This document shows, one piece after another, positions 42,990-54,449 of a stretch of 64,000 bases of DNA. The notes beneath the pieces are model-generated. The model was not told where the DNA came from. It did not search any database and worked only from the letters and a program-made list of their open reading frames with translations. The stretch's first letter is position 1, and the number at the start of each line of letters is the position of its first letter. The position numbers were made by a program, and so were the translations under genes. This DNA comes from Cervus elaphus (taxonomy: Eukaryota; Chordata; Mammalia; Artiodactyla; Cervidae), in contig NC_057823.1 in the NCBI RefSeq assembly GCF_910594005.1, positions 57,720,015-57,784,014 on the forward strand. Reading direction: 5' to 3'.

Positions 42990-44907
42990 TAAGGCATGGC
43001 CAAAATCATCTCAAAGAAAAAGAAATGCAAGGAGGCAAAGTGGTTGTCTGAAGTGGCTTAATAAATATCTGAGGAAAGAAGAGAAGCAAAAGGAAAGGAA
43101 AAGATATACCCAACTTAATGCAGAGTTCTAGAGAATAGTAAGGAGAGATCAGAAGGCCTTCTTAAATGAACAATGCAAAGAAATAGAGGAAAAAATTGAA
43201 TAGGAAAGACTAGAAATCTTTTCAAGGAAATTGAAGATACCAAGGAACATTTCATGAAAGTATGGGCATAATAAAGGACAGAAACAGGACCTAACAGAAG
43301 CAGAAGAGATTAAGAAGAGGTAGCAAGAATACACAGAAAAACTATACAAGAAATGTCTTAATGATCCAGATTATCATAATACTGTGGTCACTCATCTAGA
43401 GCCACACATCCTGGAGTGTGAGGTCAAGTGGACCTTAGGAAGCATTACTACAAAGCTAGTGGAAATGACCGAATTGCAGCTGAGGTATTTAAAATTCTAA
43501 AAGATGACACTGTTAAAGTGCTATACTCAATATGTCAGCAAATTTGGAAAACTCAGCAGTGGCTATAGGACTTGAAAAGGTCAGTTTTCATTTCAATCTC
43601 AAAGAAAGGCAACGCCAAACAAAGAGTGTTCAAACTACCACACAGTTCCTCTCATTTCACATGCTAGTAAGGTAATACTCAAAATCCTTCAAGCTAGGTT
43701 TCAACAGTATGTGAACCAAGAACTTCCAGATGTATAAGCTGGATTTAGAAAAGGCAGAGGAATCAGAGATCAAGTGGCCAATATCCATTGGGCCATAGAA
43801 AAAACAAGGGAATTCCAGAAAAACTTCTGCTTCACTGACTACGCTAAAGCATTTGACTATGTGGATCACAACAAACCATAGAAATTTCTTAAAAAGATGG
43901 GAATACCAGACCACCTTACCTGTCTCCTGAGATATATGCAGGTCAAGAAGCGACAGTTAGAACTGAACATGGAACAATGCACTGGTTCAGAATTGGGAAA
44001 GGAGTACATCAAGGCTGTATAGTGTCACCCTGCTTATCTAACTTACATGCAGAGTACATCACGTGAAATGTTGGGCTGGATGAATCACAAGCTGGAATCA
44101 AGACTGCCTGGAAAAATATCAACCATCTCAGATATGCAGATGATACCACTCTAATGACAGAAATTGAAGAGGAACTAAAGATCCTCCTGATGAGGGTGAA
44201 AGAGGCAGTAAAACAGCTGGCTTGAAACTCAGCATTAAAAAACTAAGATCATGGCATCAGGTCCCATGCCTTCATGGCAAGCAGATGGGGGAAACGTGGA
44301 AGCATTGGATAGATTTTATTTTCTTGGTCTCCACAATCACTACAGACAGTGACTTCAGCCATAAAATTAAAAGACACCTGCTCTTTGGAAGAAAAGCTAT
44401 GACAAACTCAGACAGTGTATTAAAAAGCAGAGACATCATTTTGCCAACAAAGGTCCACACAGTCAAAACTATCTTTTTTCTAGTAGTCATGGGTGGATGT
44501 GAGTTGGACCATAGAGAAGACTGAGCACTGAGGAAGTGATGCTTTTGAATTGTGGTGCAGGAGAAGACTCTTGAGAGTCCTTTGGACTGCAAGATCAAAT
44601 CAGTCAGTCCTAAAGGAAATCAACCCTGAATATATATTAGAAGAACTGATGCTGAAGGTGACAGTCCAATACTTTGGCCACCTAATATGAAGAGCCAACC
44701 CACTGGAAAAGCCCCTGATGCTGGGAAAAACTAAAGACAAAAGGAGAAGAGGGTGGCAGAGGATGAGGTGGTTAGATAGAATCACTGACTTAGACATGAA
44801 TTTGAGCAATCTCCAGGAAATTAGTGGAGGACAGAGGAGCCTTGTATGCTACAGTCCGTGGGGTTACAAAGAGTTGGACACGACTTAGCAACTGAACAAC
44901 GACAACA
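42990..44907 (+). mobile_element. BovB LINE, longest copy (about 1.9 kb, 5' truncated)
   Basis: BovB is an RTE-clade retrotransposon with an endonuclease and reverse transcriptase polyprotein. This copy starts in the region between the two domains (CATCTCAAAGAAAAAGAAATG near 43005), covers the RT, and ends with GACACGACTTAGCAACTGAAC and a CAAC-rich tail. The 5' endonuclease part is missing. Stops and frame changes make it inactive. Confidence 0.95.
43831..44215 (+). pseudogene. BovB reverse transcriptase core, decayed
   Basis: Three RT motifs are visible. Motif A is at 43831-43872 (FTDYAKAFDYVDHN, containing the first catalytic Asp). The Gly-Cys motif B region is at 44001-44030 (GVHQGCIVSP). 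The catalytic YADD box is at 44133-44144. Motif A lies in a different frame from B and YADD, so at least one frameshift separates them. A stop replaces a Trp codon after the VDHN block (CCATAG near 43876). The catalytic residues survive, but no continuous protein can be made. Confidence 0.9.
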
Positions 44908-45839
44908 GGTAGTATAATGTGACAAAGCTTATGGCCTCATAAATCATTTTACAATTTCCCTTAAACTTTTAATGTTTATTAGAACCTTTTTGAAAAGCAC
45001 TGCTGAAGTAGCGTGAAGAGAAAATTCTTCATAATTATTGTAAGAGAATGCACCTTTATCTTTATACCTATATTTGCCATATTAGTTACCTAGTGCGCAG
45101 TACTCTAATCACAATCTGAATCACATTTTTCTCATTTAAACAGTGTTGCCTTTCAATTTCAGCCTTGAGTAGGACATTTGAATGTGTTGGTATGCTGAAG
45201 GGAGGTTGTATGTTTACAGGGTTCTGTTTCCCAAATAATATTTCACTATCGGAGAACATTTTGAATAACTGCACATACCTATTCAAATTCTAATGAAACA
45301 CAGACTAGAAACATTTAAACTTTCAGTAGAATATTATTTGGAGGAAAAACTCGATTTATTTGGCTGATTGTATGCTACTGCTACATTTGCAAATAAATTA
45401 TTCTTGGCTGCATAAAGCTTTACACAACAAATTCTGCTTGGAAGATTAAATGACTTTGAAACAGATACTCAATAATGGAAAAGTCACTGTTACTTCATAA
45501 GAGCTACTTTTAAGTTAATGGGTTATCAGAAGAAAATAAGAGCTTGTTACAAATACCAGATGTAAACAAAACTGGAAGGAAAACTATTTGACTTGGAATA
45601 AATGCAAAGAGAAGTCTTCTGTCAATATCCAAATTGAAATGCTTTCTCTTCCCTCATCCCCTTAAGTTTCTGGATTCTGGTGATGATGTGATTAGACTTT
45701 TGGCATCCGGGAGATGCGTTACAGCTATTGGATTCTAATTTCTAGCAAGTGGGTAATTTGCCATGCTCTAAACAACTCCTGCATGCCAGGATATGCTCTG
45801 AAAGAAGTTATGTACTTGTTCAATTATTTTGGCCTTTAA
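44908..45839. other. No recognised feature
   Basis: About 0.9 kb unassigned. The minus-strand open frame at 45086-45286 has no recognisable domain. Confidence 0.45.
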
Positions 45840-46012
45840 ATCATTTATCCTATTATCTTGCTTTACTTTTCTGCTCCCCCATTAGAATGTAAGCTCCCTC
45901 CCTGAGAAGCAGGAATTTGTTTTATCTACCCTTGGGTCCTTGGCTTGTAAAACACTAACAGATATAAAGCAGTACTCAGTAAATATCTGTTGAATGCTGA
46001 ATGCATGAAAAT
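45840..46012 (+). mobile_element. L2 LINE 3' end
   Basis: CCCCCATTAGAATGTAAGCTCC, TGAGAAGCAGGAATTTG, ATCTACCCTTGGGTCC, then the terminal block CAGTACTCAGTAAATATCTGTTGAATGC. A clear L2 tail. Confidence 0.85.
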
Positions 46013-46151
46013 CAAAGAAGTGAACAGTGGATCGGATGACCAGGCTACTACAACAGAAAGACAACAGATAAGAGGAGAGGAACAGTTCCTAGGGAGCAAG
46101 CTTAAGCCTTTTACTTGTCTAAAGTTGAAATATTATGGTATTTGCAGACAA

Positions 46152-46436
46152 CCCTGAATATTCATTGGAAGGACTAATGCTGAAGCTGAAGCTTTAATAC
46201 TTTGGCCACCTGATGTGAAGAGCCAACTCATTGGAAAAGACCCTGATGCTGGGAAAGTTTGAGGGCAGGAGGAGAAGGGGATGACAGAGCATGAAATGGT
46301 TGGATGACATCAGTGACTCAATGGACATGAACTTGGGCAAACTCCGGGAGACAGTGAGGGACAGAGAGGCCTGGCATGCTGCAGTCCGTGGGGTCACAAA
46401 GAGTTAGATGAAACTTAGTGAATGAACAACAACAAA
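46152..46436 (+). mobile_element. BovB LINE 3' fragment
   Basis: About 285 bp, from CCCTGAATATTCATTGG to AGTGAATGAACAACAACAAA, flanked by the 9-bp perfect duplication TGCAGACAA (46143-46151, 46437-46445). Confidence 0.96.
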
Positions 46437-46445
46437 TGCAGACAA

Positions 46446-46935
46446 TACTTAGATTTTTCCTAGTTGTACAATTTCTTACACACATCAATCCCTATTGTGG
46501 GATTGACTCCCAGAGAAAATCAAACTCCCAGAGAAAATATTATTAATCTAGAACCTATCTGTGATAAATAAGCATACAAAGTGAAATATAAAATTGTTGG
46601 ACTGTGCAAAGTAGTCTGAAAGGATTGCTATTGATGGACTCCTGCTAGAGAAAACTAAGCTGAGATGTTTATACATAATAGTGAGTTACACATAGGGTAA
46701 ACTCTCCATAGACTCATGTGTGGCTATTTAAAGAGAAAGACCTAGAGAGGGAGTTTAAGCCAATGTAGCCAAAGCACCTGTCACAAAGAGTACCCCTTGC
46801 TTGCAGACATGGTGTGTAGTCACAAAACTATCTGTATAGCCAAGCCAAACTGGAAATGACCTTCAGATGAGCTATTCTTTTCTAGGTTAGATGACAAAGC
46901 ATTGGGCTAGAAATACTTGGCCTCCCTCTGCCAAT
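46446..46935. other. No recognised feature
   Basis: Unassigned spacer between BovB and Bov-tA. A local duplication of CTCCCAGAGAAAAT is seen near 46508-46540. Confidence 0.45.
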
Positions 46936-46947
46936 AGCTGACAGAAT

Positions 46948-47160
46948 GTGTGTGTGTGTTAGTCACTCAGTCGTGTCCGACTCTGTGCAACCCCATGGAC
47001 TGTACTCTGCCAGAATCCTCTGTCCATGAAATTCTCCAGGCAAGAATGCTGGAGTGAGTTGCCATTTCCTTCTCCAGGGGATCTTGCTGATCCAGGGATC
47101 GAACCCAGGTCTTCTGCATTGCAGGCAGATTCTTTACCATCTGAGCTACTAGGGAAGCCC
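46948..47160 (-). mobile_element. Bov-tA SINE, antisense
   Basis: Begins with a GTGTGTGTGTGTT run and ends CTACTAGGGAAGCCC. The reversed B box GGGATCGAACC (47095-47105) is intact. Perfect 12-bp duplication AGCTGACAGAAT at 46936-46947 and 47161-47172. Confidence 0.96.
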
Positions 47161-47172
47161 AGCTGACAGAAT

Positions 47173-48499
47173 AGCCTTAATCAATTGTTTCGGCATTTTA
47201 GCCTAAAAAAAGACTGTGGGACATGATGATCTTTTAGAATCTTCTCAGGGTTTATTTGCTGGGATCCATGAAAACCTATGGGACCTAGGTGATTTGACTA
47301 GATGTCCCAAGTCCCCAAAATACTTACAGCAAATATATATATTCTGATAAAGTAGAAAATAAATAGGTAGTTCTCTGATGAATATAAGTGGCATTTTTTA
47401 AAATTAAAGACTCTCTAGATATCCAGGCCAAGATGGGTGCTTTTTTTAAATAGCAATTTTCTATTTCTAAAATATCTGCGTGTGTATCACACCTCTCTAC
47501 TTCAGTTTACCTGGACAGACCTTACCTAAGTTAACCTAAGTGGATACATTGAGGACAAGTTGGGGGAAAAAGGATTTTTGTGAAAATTGTAGGAGGACAT
47601 ATGTTTCACAATTATTAGACTAGGCTTTTGTTATGTCCTCATCCACAAAATTCTGCAGAGTTTATTCTCGTTTCCAAGGAGTAACTGGGGCATAAATAAC
47701 CTGAACAGGTCCTGTTAGACACTAATAGCTCTACACCCGAGTCTGCAACTCTGATTTGCATGCACATTTATGCTTTCCAAATAGGTCCCATCATTTTCAA
47801 CAGAAAATTCTGACACTTGGAAAACTATGAGTGGAGGGAGAAAGCAACATGAATTTGGAGTACTGTTTAGTTGGCAAACATGTGATTTGTCAAATTCCCC
47901 ACACCCAGCCCCAAATTAACTAAACGACAATCTGGAAGGAAACTGGGAACTTCAACTGTCACTAAGCATTGTTAAGAGGATGTGACAGCTCCTGTCAGGA
48001 GGATTCCTTCTTTTAATCACACTAAGTAACATAACAGGACAAAAAAATATTCCCATAACATATTTTATTATCTCTTAGTCTACACCATGCTTAGATACTG
48101 ACCCACTTTGACTATTTTGGTGGAAATTATTCACAATCATACAAACCATAGCCTATCTTTGTGCCCCATAAAACAGCATACCAGGCTTAAATTTTCCAAT
48201 CTTGTATCTTCTTTCCTCAAACAAATGAGGACGTGTGGATGACTCAGAATAAAAAAAAAAAAAATATCCACAGATGCTTTATTTTATGGATTTTATTACA
48301 GTCTCAAGGAAATGCTCAAAAAGTGATACTCCTGACACTCCTTACTCTGTTTAAACACTTTTCTGATGTAGCAGGTTAACCTGTGCACACGGTGTCAGAA
48401 GGCTTATAAAACCCGTCACCTGGGAAGCTGGTCTGATTAGGGCATTTTATGCAGACGTCAGTACATCAGCAGGTCCTTAGCAGTCTTCCTCTCAGCGAC
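47173..48499. other. No recognised feature
   Basis: About 1.3 kb unassigned, with an A14 run at 48251-48264 that may be the tail of a decayed element. Confidence 0.45.
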
Positions 48500-48895
48500 A
48501 AAAATCCAGCCACACAAGAAAATATTAGTTCCTTCCTACCTCGGGATCTTTCTCTAGATGTTTCCTTTCTCTGGAAATGTCCTGCTCAAAAATCTTTAGA
48601 TGACTCCTCTCATCATTTAGGTTGCAGACAAAATGTCAGAAAAGCTTCTTTGACCACTACGTACAAAGTTGCACATCTTTCCAACCCAATACACTATCAC
48701 TTTAGTTTAACTTTTCTCAGAGTACTAATTGTCTGAAATTTTATTATTCAGTCATTTGTTTATATAGTTTTTGCCTGTTTCACCCAGACAAGGGGTTCCT
48801 TGTCTGTCTTGTCTGAAATCATATCCTCAACAATTTGTATCATGTCTTGAATATACATAGTGCTCAGTAAATACTAACTGATTGACTTTGTTAGA
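48500..48895 (+). mobile_element. L2 LINE 3' region
   Basis: CTTTCTCTGGAAATGTCCTG, TGACTCCTCTCATCATTTAGG, TTGACCACTACGTACAAAG, TGTCTGAAATTTTATTATTC and the terminal TAGTGCTCAGTAAATACTAAC follow L2 in order. Confidence 0.85.
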
Positions 48896-49131
48896 TGGAA
48901 GTGTCATCAGAGAAAGTTTCAGGGTTCTAAGGATACCACCTTGCTGGTTGGTTGAAGAATCAGCAGGAAGAATGGCTGAAGTACCCACTTATGGCCACAG
49001 CACTATACATCCTACTTGCTAGTGAATATGGTCAAGTGGTGTCTTCCAGGCATCTCAGATTCACCATGTTCAAACCCGTGCCTTTAACCCTCTCATTAAC
49101 CAGGTCCTCCTTCTGCATTCCATATCACTGT

Positions 49132-49339
49132 GGGTGTGTTAGTCACTCAGTCTGTCCGACTCTTTGTGACCCCATAGACTGTAGCCCATAGGAGCTCCTC
49201 TATCCATAGAATACTCCAGGCAAGAATACCAGAGTGGGTTGCCATTTCCTTCTCCAGAGGATCTTCCCAGCCCAGGGATCGAACCTGGGTCTCCTGCACT
49301 GCAAGCAGATTCTTTACCACCTGAGCCACCAGGAAGCTC
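49132..49339 (-). mobile_element. Bov-tA SINE, antisense
   Basis: GGGTGTGTTAGTCACTCAGTC to GAGCCACCAGGAAGCTCC. The reversed B box GGGATCGAACC (49275-49285) is intact. The flanks ATATCACT and ATCTCACT suggest an imperfect target duplication. Confidence 0.94.
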
Positions 49340-49962
49340 CATCTCACTATAAATAGTACCATATCTCCTACCTTGGAACTCCAAACCTCTAATTCCATCC
49401 TTGACTTTTCCCTCTCCCTCATATATTCTTAACACTAAATCCATCACTAGAACTGTTCGTTTTACTTCAAAAATAGTTCTCAAAGTTCATTTACTCCCTG
49501 ATCCCTCAGAGCCTTTGTTTATACTGCTCCCTCTGACATAAATGTTTTCCTTTTTGCCCCTCTCTTTGCCTAATTAACTTATAGTCTCAGCTCAGATATC
49601 TTTTCTCAATAGTTTTTTTGTAATCCTCACTTTAAATCTATACTTTCAATCCTCTGCATGCATAGAAAGTGACTTTTCGTACATTTAACAGAATTTTTCA
49701 GGTATTTTTGTGTGATCATATAGCTATTTACATAATTTTGGCTTCACTATTTACTCTTCACCCAGTTTTTGAACAAAGACTTTGAACAAAATCTATTATT
49801 CTTCTATCACTGGCATTAAATAATTATTGAGTAAGTAAAAGACTATAAGATCTTTGAAGACTGAGATTAAGTTTTACCTTTATTTTCGCCTCCAACGAAT
49901 GCTTAAAACATTGTCATCTACAGTATCAGGGCTTAATAAATGTTACTGAATGAAATAAGCAA
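49340..49962 (+). mobile_element. L2 LINE 3' region
   Basis: TCAGAGCCTTTGTTTATACTGC, TCCCTCTGACATAAATGTTTTC, AGTCTCAGCTCAGATATC and AAGACTGAGATTAAGTTTTACC, then GGGCTTAATAAATGTTACTG. Diverged but in L2 order, with local duplications in the middle. Confidence 0.72.
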
Positions 49963-50084
49963 TTCATATCTATGGGACACACTGAATTTTTATACATGTT
50001 CTAGAGAAGCAAAAATGATGTAACATGGAGTACTAATTTCATGAAACATGACAGGACAATTGTGACTTCTTAAAAAAACAAAGA

Positions 50085-50287
50085 AAGTGAAGTTGCTCAG
50101 TCGTGTCTGACTCTCTGTAACCCCATGGACTCTAGCCTGCCAGGCTACTCCATCCATGGGATTTTCCAGGCAAGAATACTGCAGGGGATTGCCATTTCCT
50201 TCTCCAGGGGATCTCCCAGACCCAGGGATTGAACCTGAGTCTCCAGCACCACAGGCAGACTACCGTCTGAGCCATCAGGGAGCCCAA
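50085..50287 (-). mobile_element. Bov-tA SINE, antisense
   Basis: AAAGTGAAGTTGCTCAGTCG to GAGCCATCAGGGAGCCCAAGC. The reversed B-box region is GGGATTGAACC. Confidence 0.94.
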
Positions 50288-50519
50288 GCCACTATAATTC
50301 TGAGTCTAGCACTAGCAGTGTATTTTTCAAAGGACTGACCCTTTTTTAGTTAAAAGTCACAAACTCTAAACAAATTATCTTATAAATACATCAACAATAA
50401 CTTAAAGGTGCTGGAGAATGATCAAAAGCAGGGGGAAAAACTGAAATGGATTTGATCATGGAAAGACTAGAATCAAAAGGATCAGATCCATATTTATACA
50501 TCTATTCTGTGGAGGTCAA

Positions 50520-51000
50520 TCTCTATCAAGAGCCCATTATACAGAGTGAAGTAAGCCAGAAAGCTAAACACCAATACAGTATACTAACGCATATGTATGG
50601 AATTTAGAAAGATGGTAACGATAACCCTATATGCAAGACAGAAAAAGAGACACAGATATATAGAAGAGACTTTTGGACTCTACGGGAGAAGGCGAGGGTG
50701 GGATGATCTGAGAGAACAGCATTGAAACATGTATATTATCAAGTGTGAAACAGATCGCCAGCCCAGGTTGGATGCATGAGACAAGTGCTCGGAGCTGGTG
50801 CACTGGGATGACCCAGAGGGATAGGATGGGGAGTGCGGTGGGAGGGGGGTTCAGGATGGGGAACACATGTAAATCCATGGCTGATTCATATCAATGTATG
50901 ACAAAACCCACTGAAATGTTGTGAAGTAATTAGCCTCCAACTAATAAAAAAATTTAAAAAAAAAAAAAAAAGAAAAAAAAAAAAAAAAAAAAAAAAAAAA
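50520..51000 (+). mobile_element. Young ruminant L1 3' end with 45-bp A-rich tail
   Basis: 5' truncated near AGAGCCCATTATACAGAGTG. Contains CCTATATGCAAGACAGAAAAAG, GGCGAGGGTGGGATGATCTG, TTGGATGCATGAGACAAGTG and GTAATTAGCCTCCAACTAATAAA, then a tail (50956-51000) of 44 A with one G. The nearly pure tail and low divergence suggest recent insertion. I could not find a clear target duplication. Confidence 0.93.
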
Positions 51001-52480
51001 TGTTATGGATAAAAGTTCAGGACTGTCAAAGAGGTTGGAAAACAAGGAGGGAAACCTGAGAAAAGAGAATGCCAGAGTGAGGAGCCATAAAATCGGCATA
51101 TAAACTGTTTTCAGGCCTTGGCTGATAGCTGAACTGTATATGTACAGAAAACAGTATGAAAAGTTCAGTGGAAAGCAGCAGCTAGAAACCTGAAAAGATT
51201 TAGAGGATATTTTAGTTTCCAAGTACAATAGGGTAAACAGAGTTGGATCCCAGCTACTTAGAAACACTTGGAATTTGAAGCATCAGAGTTTTTCCACTGA
51301 AACACTAGAAGGGCCAAGACCCAGGATTAAATACCATGGTCCAGAACTAAGAGAATTTCCTGATAACAAAATGCAATAAATACCCCATAAAAGAATAAAG
51401 TTGAGGCACCCCAAGTTCAAGATGATCAGCCTACTAAGACAAAAATCAGCATTTGATAGAACAACAAAACAGAATACAGGGTCTCTATATGTTATCATAA
51501 ACAGTATCCATTAAAATAACTACGCATGTGAGAAGTAGAAAACCTGGATGCATAGTCAAGAGAAAAATCCATAAAAATAGACACATTGACACTGAGATTA
51601 CACAATTGATGGATTTAGCATAAATAATTTTAAATATATTGAATGACTTTAGAGGTATGGGCAGGGGGTGAGGTGGCATAATGAAACCCAAGGAATGAAT
51701 AGGAAATTATAGATGAGAAATGCAAGTTCTAAAGAAAGAACTAAATAGAAATCCTAAAACTTAATATTACAGTATTAGAAATGAAATAGTCACTAGACGC
51801 ATTATCAACAAATTGGAGTTAGCAGAAGACAAGATCAGTTAACTTGAACACAGATATGCTAAAAACTATTCAAGCTGAAGTGACTAAAGGACAAAAAAAC
51901 CCAGATATCCATGGCCTATATGAACAATGTCAAACAATCTATATATGTATATATACATATGGGATCGCACAGAGTCGGAAATGACTGATGTGACTTAGCA
52001 GCAGCAGCAGATATTTAATATATATAATTAAAGTCCCAGAACAAGATAAAAGTATAAGACTGTGTTAATGTTAATTAATGTTAACATGAAAATGTTAATT
52101 AATGGCCAAAATGTTCCTAGATTTTAGTGGAAAATACCAATTTGGAGATTCAAAAAGCTCAGCAAAGGATACTTTATAGTCAATTTTCTAACACAAAAAA
52201 AAGAAAACCTCAAAACAATCTAGAGAAAAATGAAACCTTATGTTCAGGAGAACAATAGAAATGACAGTTTAATTTGCATCAGAAATGATGGAGGCTAGAA
52301 GACAATGAGATGATCTCTTAAGAGTAAGTGTGAATATTAAATAAATCTCAACTTAGATTTCTAGTTCTAGAAAAATACATTTCAAAAGCAAATATAACAC
52401 AAAAAATACTTTCAAATATATGAAAACTGAGAAAATGTAATACTAGCAGAACTGAATTATAAAGGTGCCATATGAAGCTC
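51001..52480 (+). mobile_element. Old L1/HAL1-like ORF1 region, sense
   Basis: Coiled-coil-type segments (AAATTGGAGTTAGCAGAAGAC) and the C-terminal ORF1 block (GCATCAGAAATGATGGAGGC, then TAGAAGACAATGAGATGATC) resemble L1 ORF1 and its half-L1 relative HAL1. No reverse transcriptase part follows, which fits HAL1 or a truncated L1. Frames are broken. A Bov-A stub sits inside at 51961. Confidence 0.6.
51961..52010 (+). mobile_element. Bov-A2 3' stub (50 bp)
   Basis: GGGATCGCACAGAGTCGGAA to TTAGCAGCAGCAGCAG is only the last part of Bov-A2, inserted in AT-repeat DNA (TATATGTATATATACATAT). It is an extreme 5' truncation. Confidence 0.88.
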
Positions 52481-52488
52481 TTTCATAG

Positions 52489-53408
52489 TTGTTGTTCAGT
52501 TGCTAAGTCACATCTGACTCTTTGTGACTCCATGGACTGCAGCATGCCAATCTTCCCCCTCCTTCACTGTCTACTGGAGTTTGCTCAAACTCATGTACAT
52601 TGATTCAATGATGCTATCCAACCATCTCATCCTCTGTCAACCCCTTTTCCTCCTGCCCTCAATCTTTCCCAGCATCACGGTCTTTTCTAATGAATCAGCT
52701 TTTTGGATCAAGTGGCCAAAGTGTTAAAGTTTCAGTTTCAGCATCAGTCATTCCAATGAATATTCAGGGTTGATTTCCTTTAAGATTGACTGGTTTGATC
52801 TCCTGGCTGTCCAAGGAAACTCTCAAGAGTCTTCTCCAGCACCACAGTTCAAAAGCATCAATTCTTCGGCACTCAGCTTTCTTTATGGTCCAACTCTCAT
52901 ATCCATACATGACTACTGGGAAATTAATAGCTTTGACTATATGGACATTTGTTGGCAAAGTGATGTCTCTGCTTTTTAAGACACTGTCTAGGTTTGTAAT
53001 AGCTTTTCTTCCAAGGAGCAAGTGTCTTTTAATTTTGTGGCTGCAGTCACTGTCCACAGTGATTTTGGAGCTCAAGAAAATAAAATCTGTGACTGTTTCC
53101 ACTTTTCTACATCTATTTAGCATATGTGATGGGACTGGATGCCATGATCTTCATTTCTTTCTTTTTTTTTTTTCATTTCTTAAATGTTGAATTGTTAGCC
53201 GGTTTTTTTTACTCTCCTCTTTCACCATCATCAAGAGGCTCTTTAGCTCCTCTTCACTTTCTGTCATAAGGGTGATGTCATCTGCATATCTGAGGTTATT
53301 GATATTTCTCCTGGCAATCTTGATTCCAGCTTGTGCTTCATCCAGCCTGGCATTTCTCATAATGTACTCTGCATATAGGTTAAAGAAGCAGGATGGTGAT
53401 ATACAGCC
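52489..53408 (-). mobile_element. BovB LINE fragment, antisense (left arm of inverted pair)
   Basis: About 920 bp, from TTGTTGTTCAGTTGCTAAG through the reversed RT C-terminal and RT core to AGGCTGTATATCACCATC (as the reverse complement near 53393). Its codons for the catalytic YADD box lie at 53277-53288 on the minus strand. A pyrimidine-rich expansion at 53155-53175 interrupts the frame. Confidence 0.95.
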
Positions 53409-54166
53409 TTACAAAAGGTGGGGTACTAAAGAGCCTCTTGATGAAAGTGAAAGACGAGAGTGAAAAAGCTGGCTTAAAACTCAAGATTCAAAAAACAAAG
53501 ATCATAGCATCGGTTCCCACCACTTCATGGCAAACAGATGGGGAAACAATGGAAACAGTAACAGACTTTATTTTATTGGGCTCCAAAATCACTGCAGATG
53601 GTGACTGCAACCATGAAATTAAAAGATGCTTGCTTCTTGGAAGAAAAGCTATGACAGACCTAGCCAGCATATTAAAAAGCAGAGACATCACTTTACCAAC
53701 AAATTTCCACTTAATCAAAGCTATGGTTTTTCCAGTAGTCATGTATGGATGTGAGAGCTGGATCATAAAAAAGACTGAGCGCCGAAGCATTGATGCTTTT
53801 GAACTGTGATCTTGGAGCAGACTCTTTAGAGTCCCTTGGACAGCAAGAAGATCAAGCCAGTCAATTTTAAAGGACATCAACGCTGAATATCCATTGAAAG
53901 GACTGATGTGGAAGCTGAAGCTCCAATTCTTTGACCACCTGATGCAAAGAGCCGACTCACTGGAAAATACCCTGATGCTGGTAAAGATTGAAGGCCACAG
54001 GAGAAGGGGATGACAGAGGATGAGATGGTTGAATGGCATCACCGACTCAATGGACATGAATCTGAGCAAGTCCCAGGAGATGGTGAAGGACAGGGAAGCC
54101 TGGCATGCTGCAGTCCATGGGGTCACAAAGAATCGGACATGACTGAGCAACTGAACAATAACAACA
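53409..54166 (+). mobile_element. BovB LINE fragment, sense (right arm of inverted pair)
   Basis: From AAAGAGCCTCTTGATGAAAG (53428) to GAGCAACTGAACAATAACAAC. It starts within about 20 bp of the 5' end of the minus-strand BovB and is complementary to it over about 740 bp. The large open frames on either strand are RT-tail remnants, not genes. Confidence 0.95.
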
Positions 54167-54169
54167 AAA

Positions 54170-54445
54170 AGGTGTGGGAGGAATAAACTGAGAGTTTGGA
54201 AGTAACTATCCGCACTATATATAAAAAATAGCTAGCCAATAACATAGCTAAGGATCTACTGTATATCACAAGAAACTATACTCAATATCTTATAATAGCC
54301 TGTAATAGAAAAGAATGTAAAAAAAAGTATATAAATATATATATACTTGTCGTTATATACATGTATAACTGAATCATTTTTGCTGTATACCTGAAACTAA
54401 CATAACATTGTAAATCAACTGTATTTTGCTAAAATTTTTAATTTA
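54170..54445 (+). mobile_element. Ruminant L1 3' UTR, sense
   Basis: ACTATATATAAAAAATAGC, GGATCTACTGTATATCACAAG, CTGAATCATTTTTGCTGTATACC and CATTGTAAATCAACTGTATTTTG are the same L1 3' UTR family as at 18041 and 32385, with an AT-repeat expansion near 54325-54342. Confidence 0.85.
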
Positions 54446-54449
54446 AAAA

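Noticed and set aside
53488..54150. Longest open frame in the window (about 220 codons, minus strand) as a gene
   Set aside because: It is the antisense of a BovB 3' region. Similar antisense frames occur over other BovB copies (22859-23305, 42605-42916).
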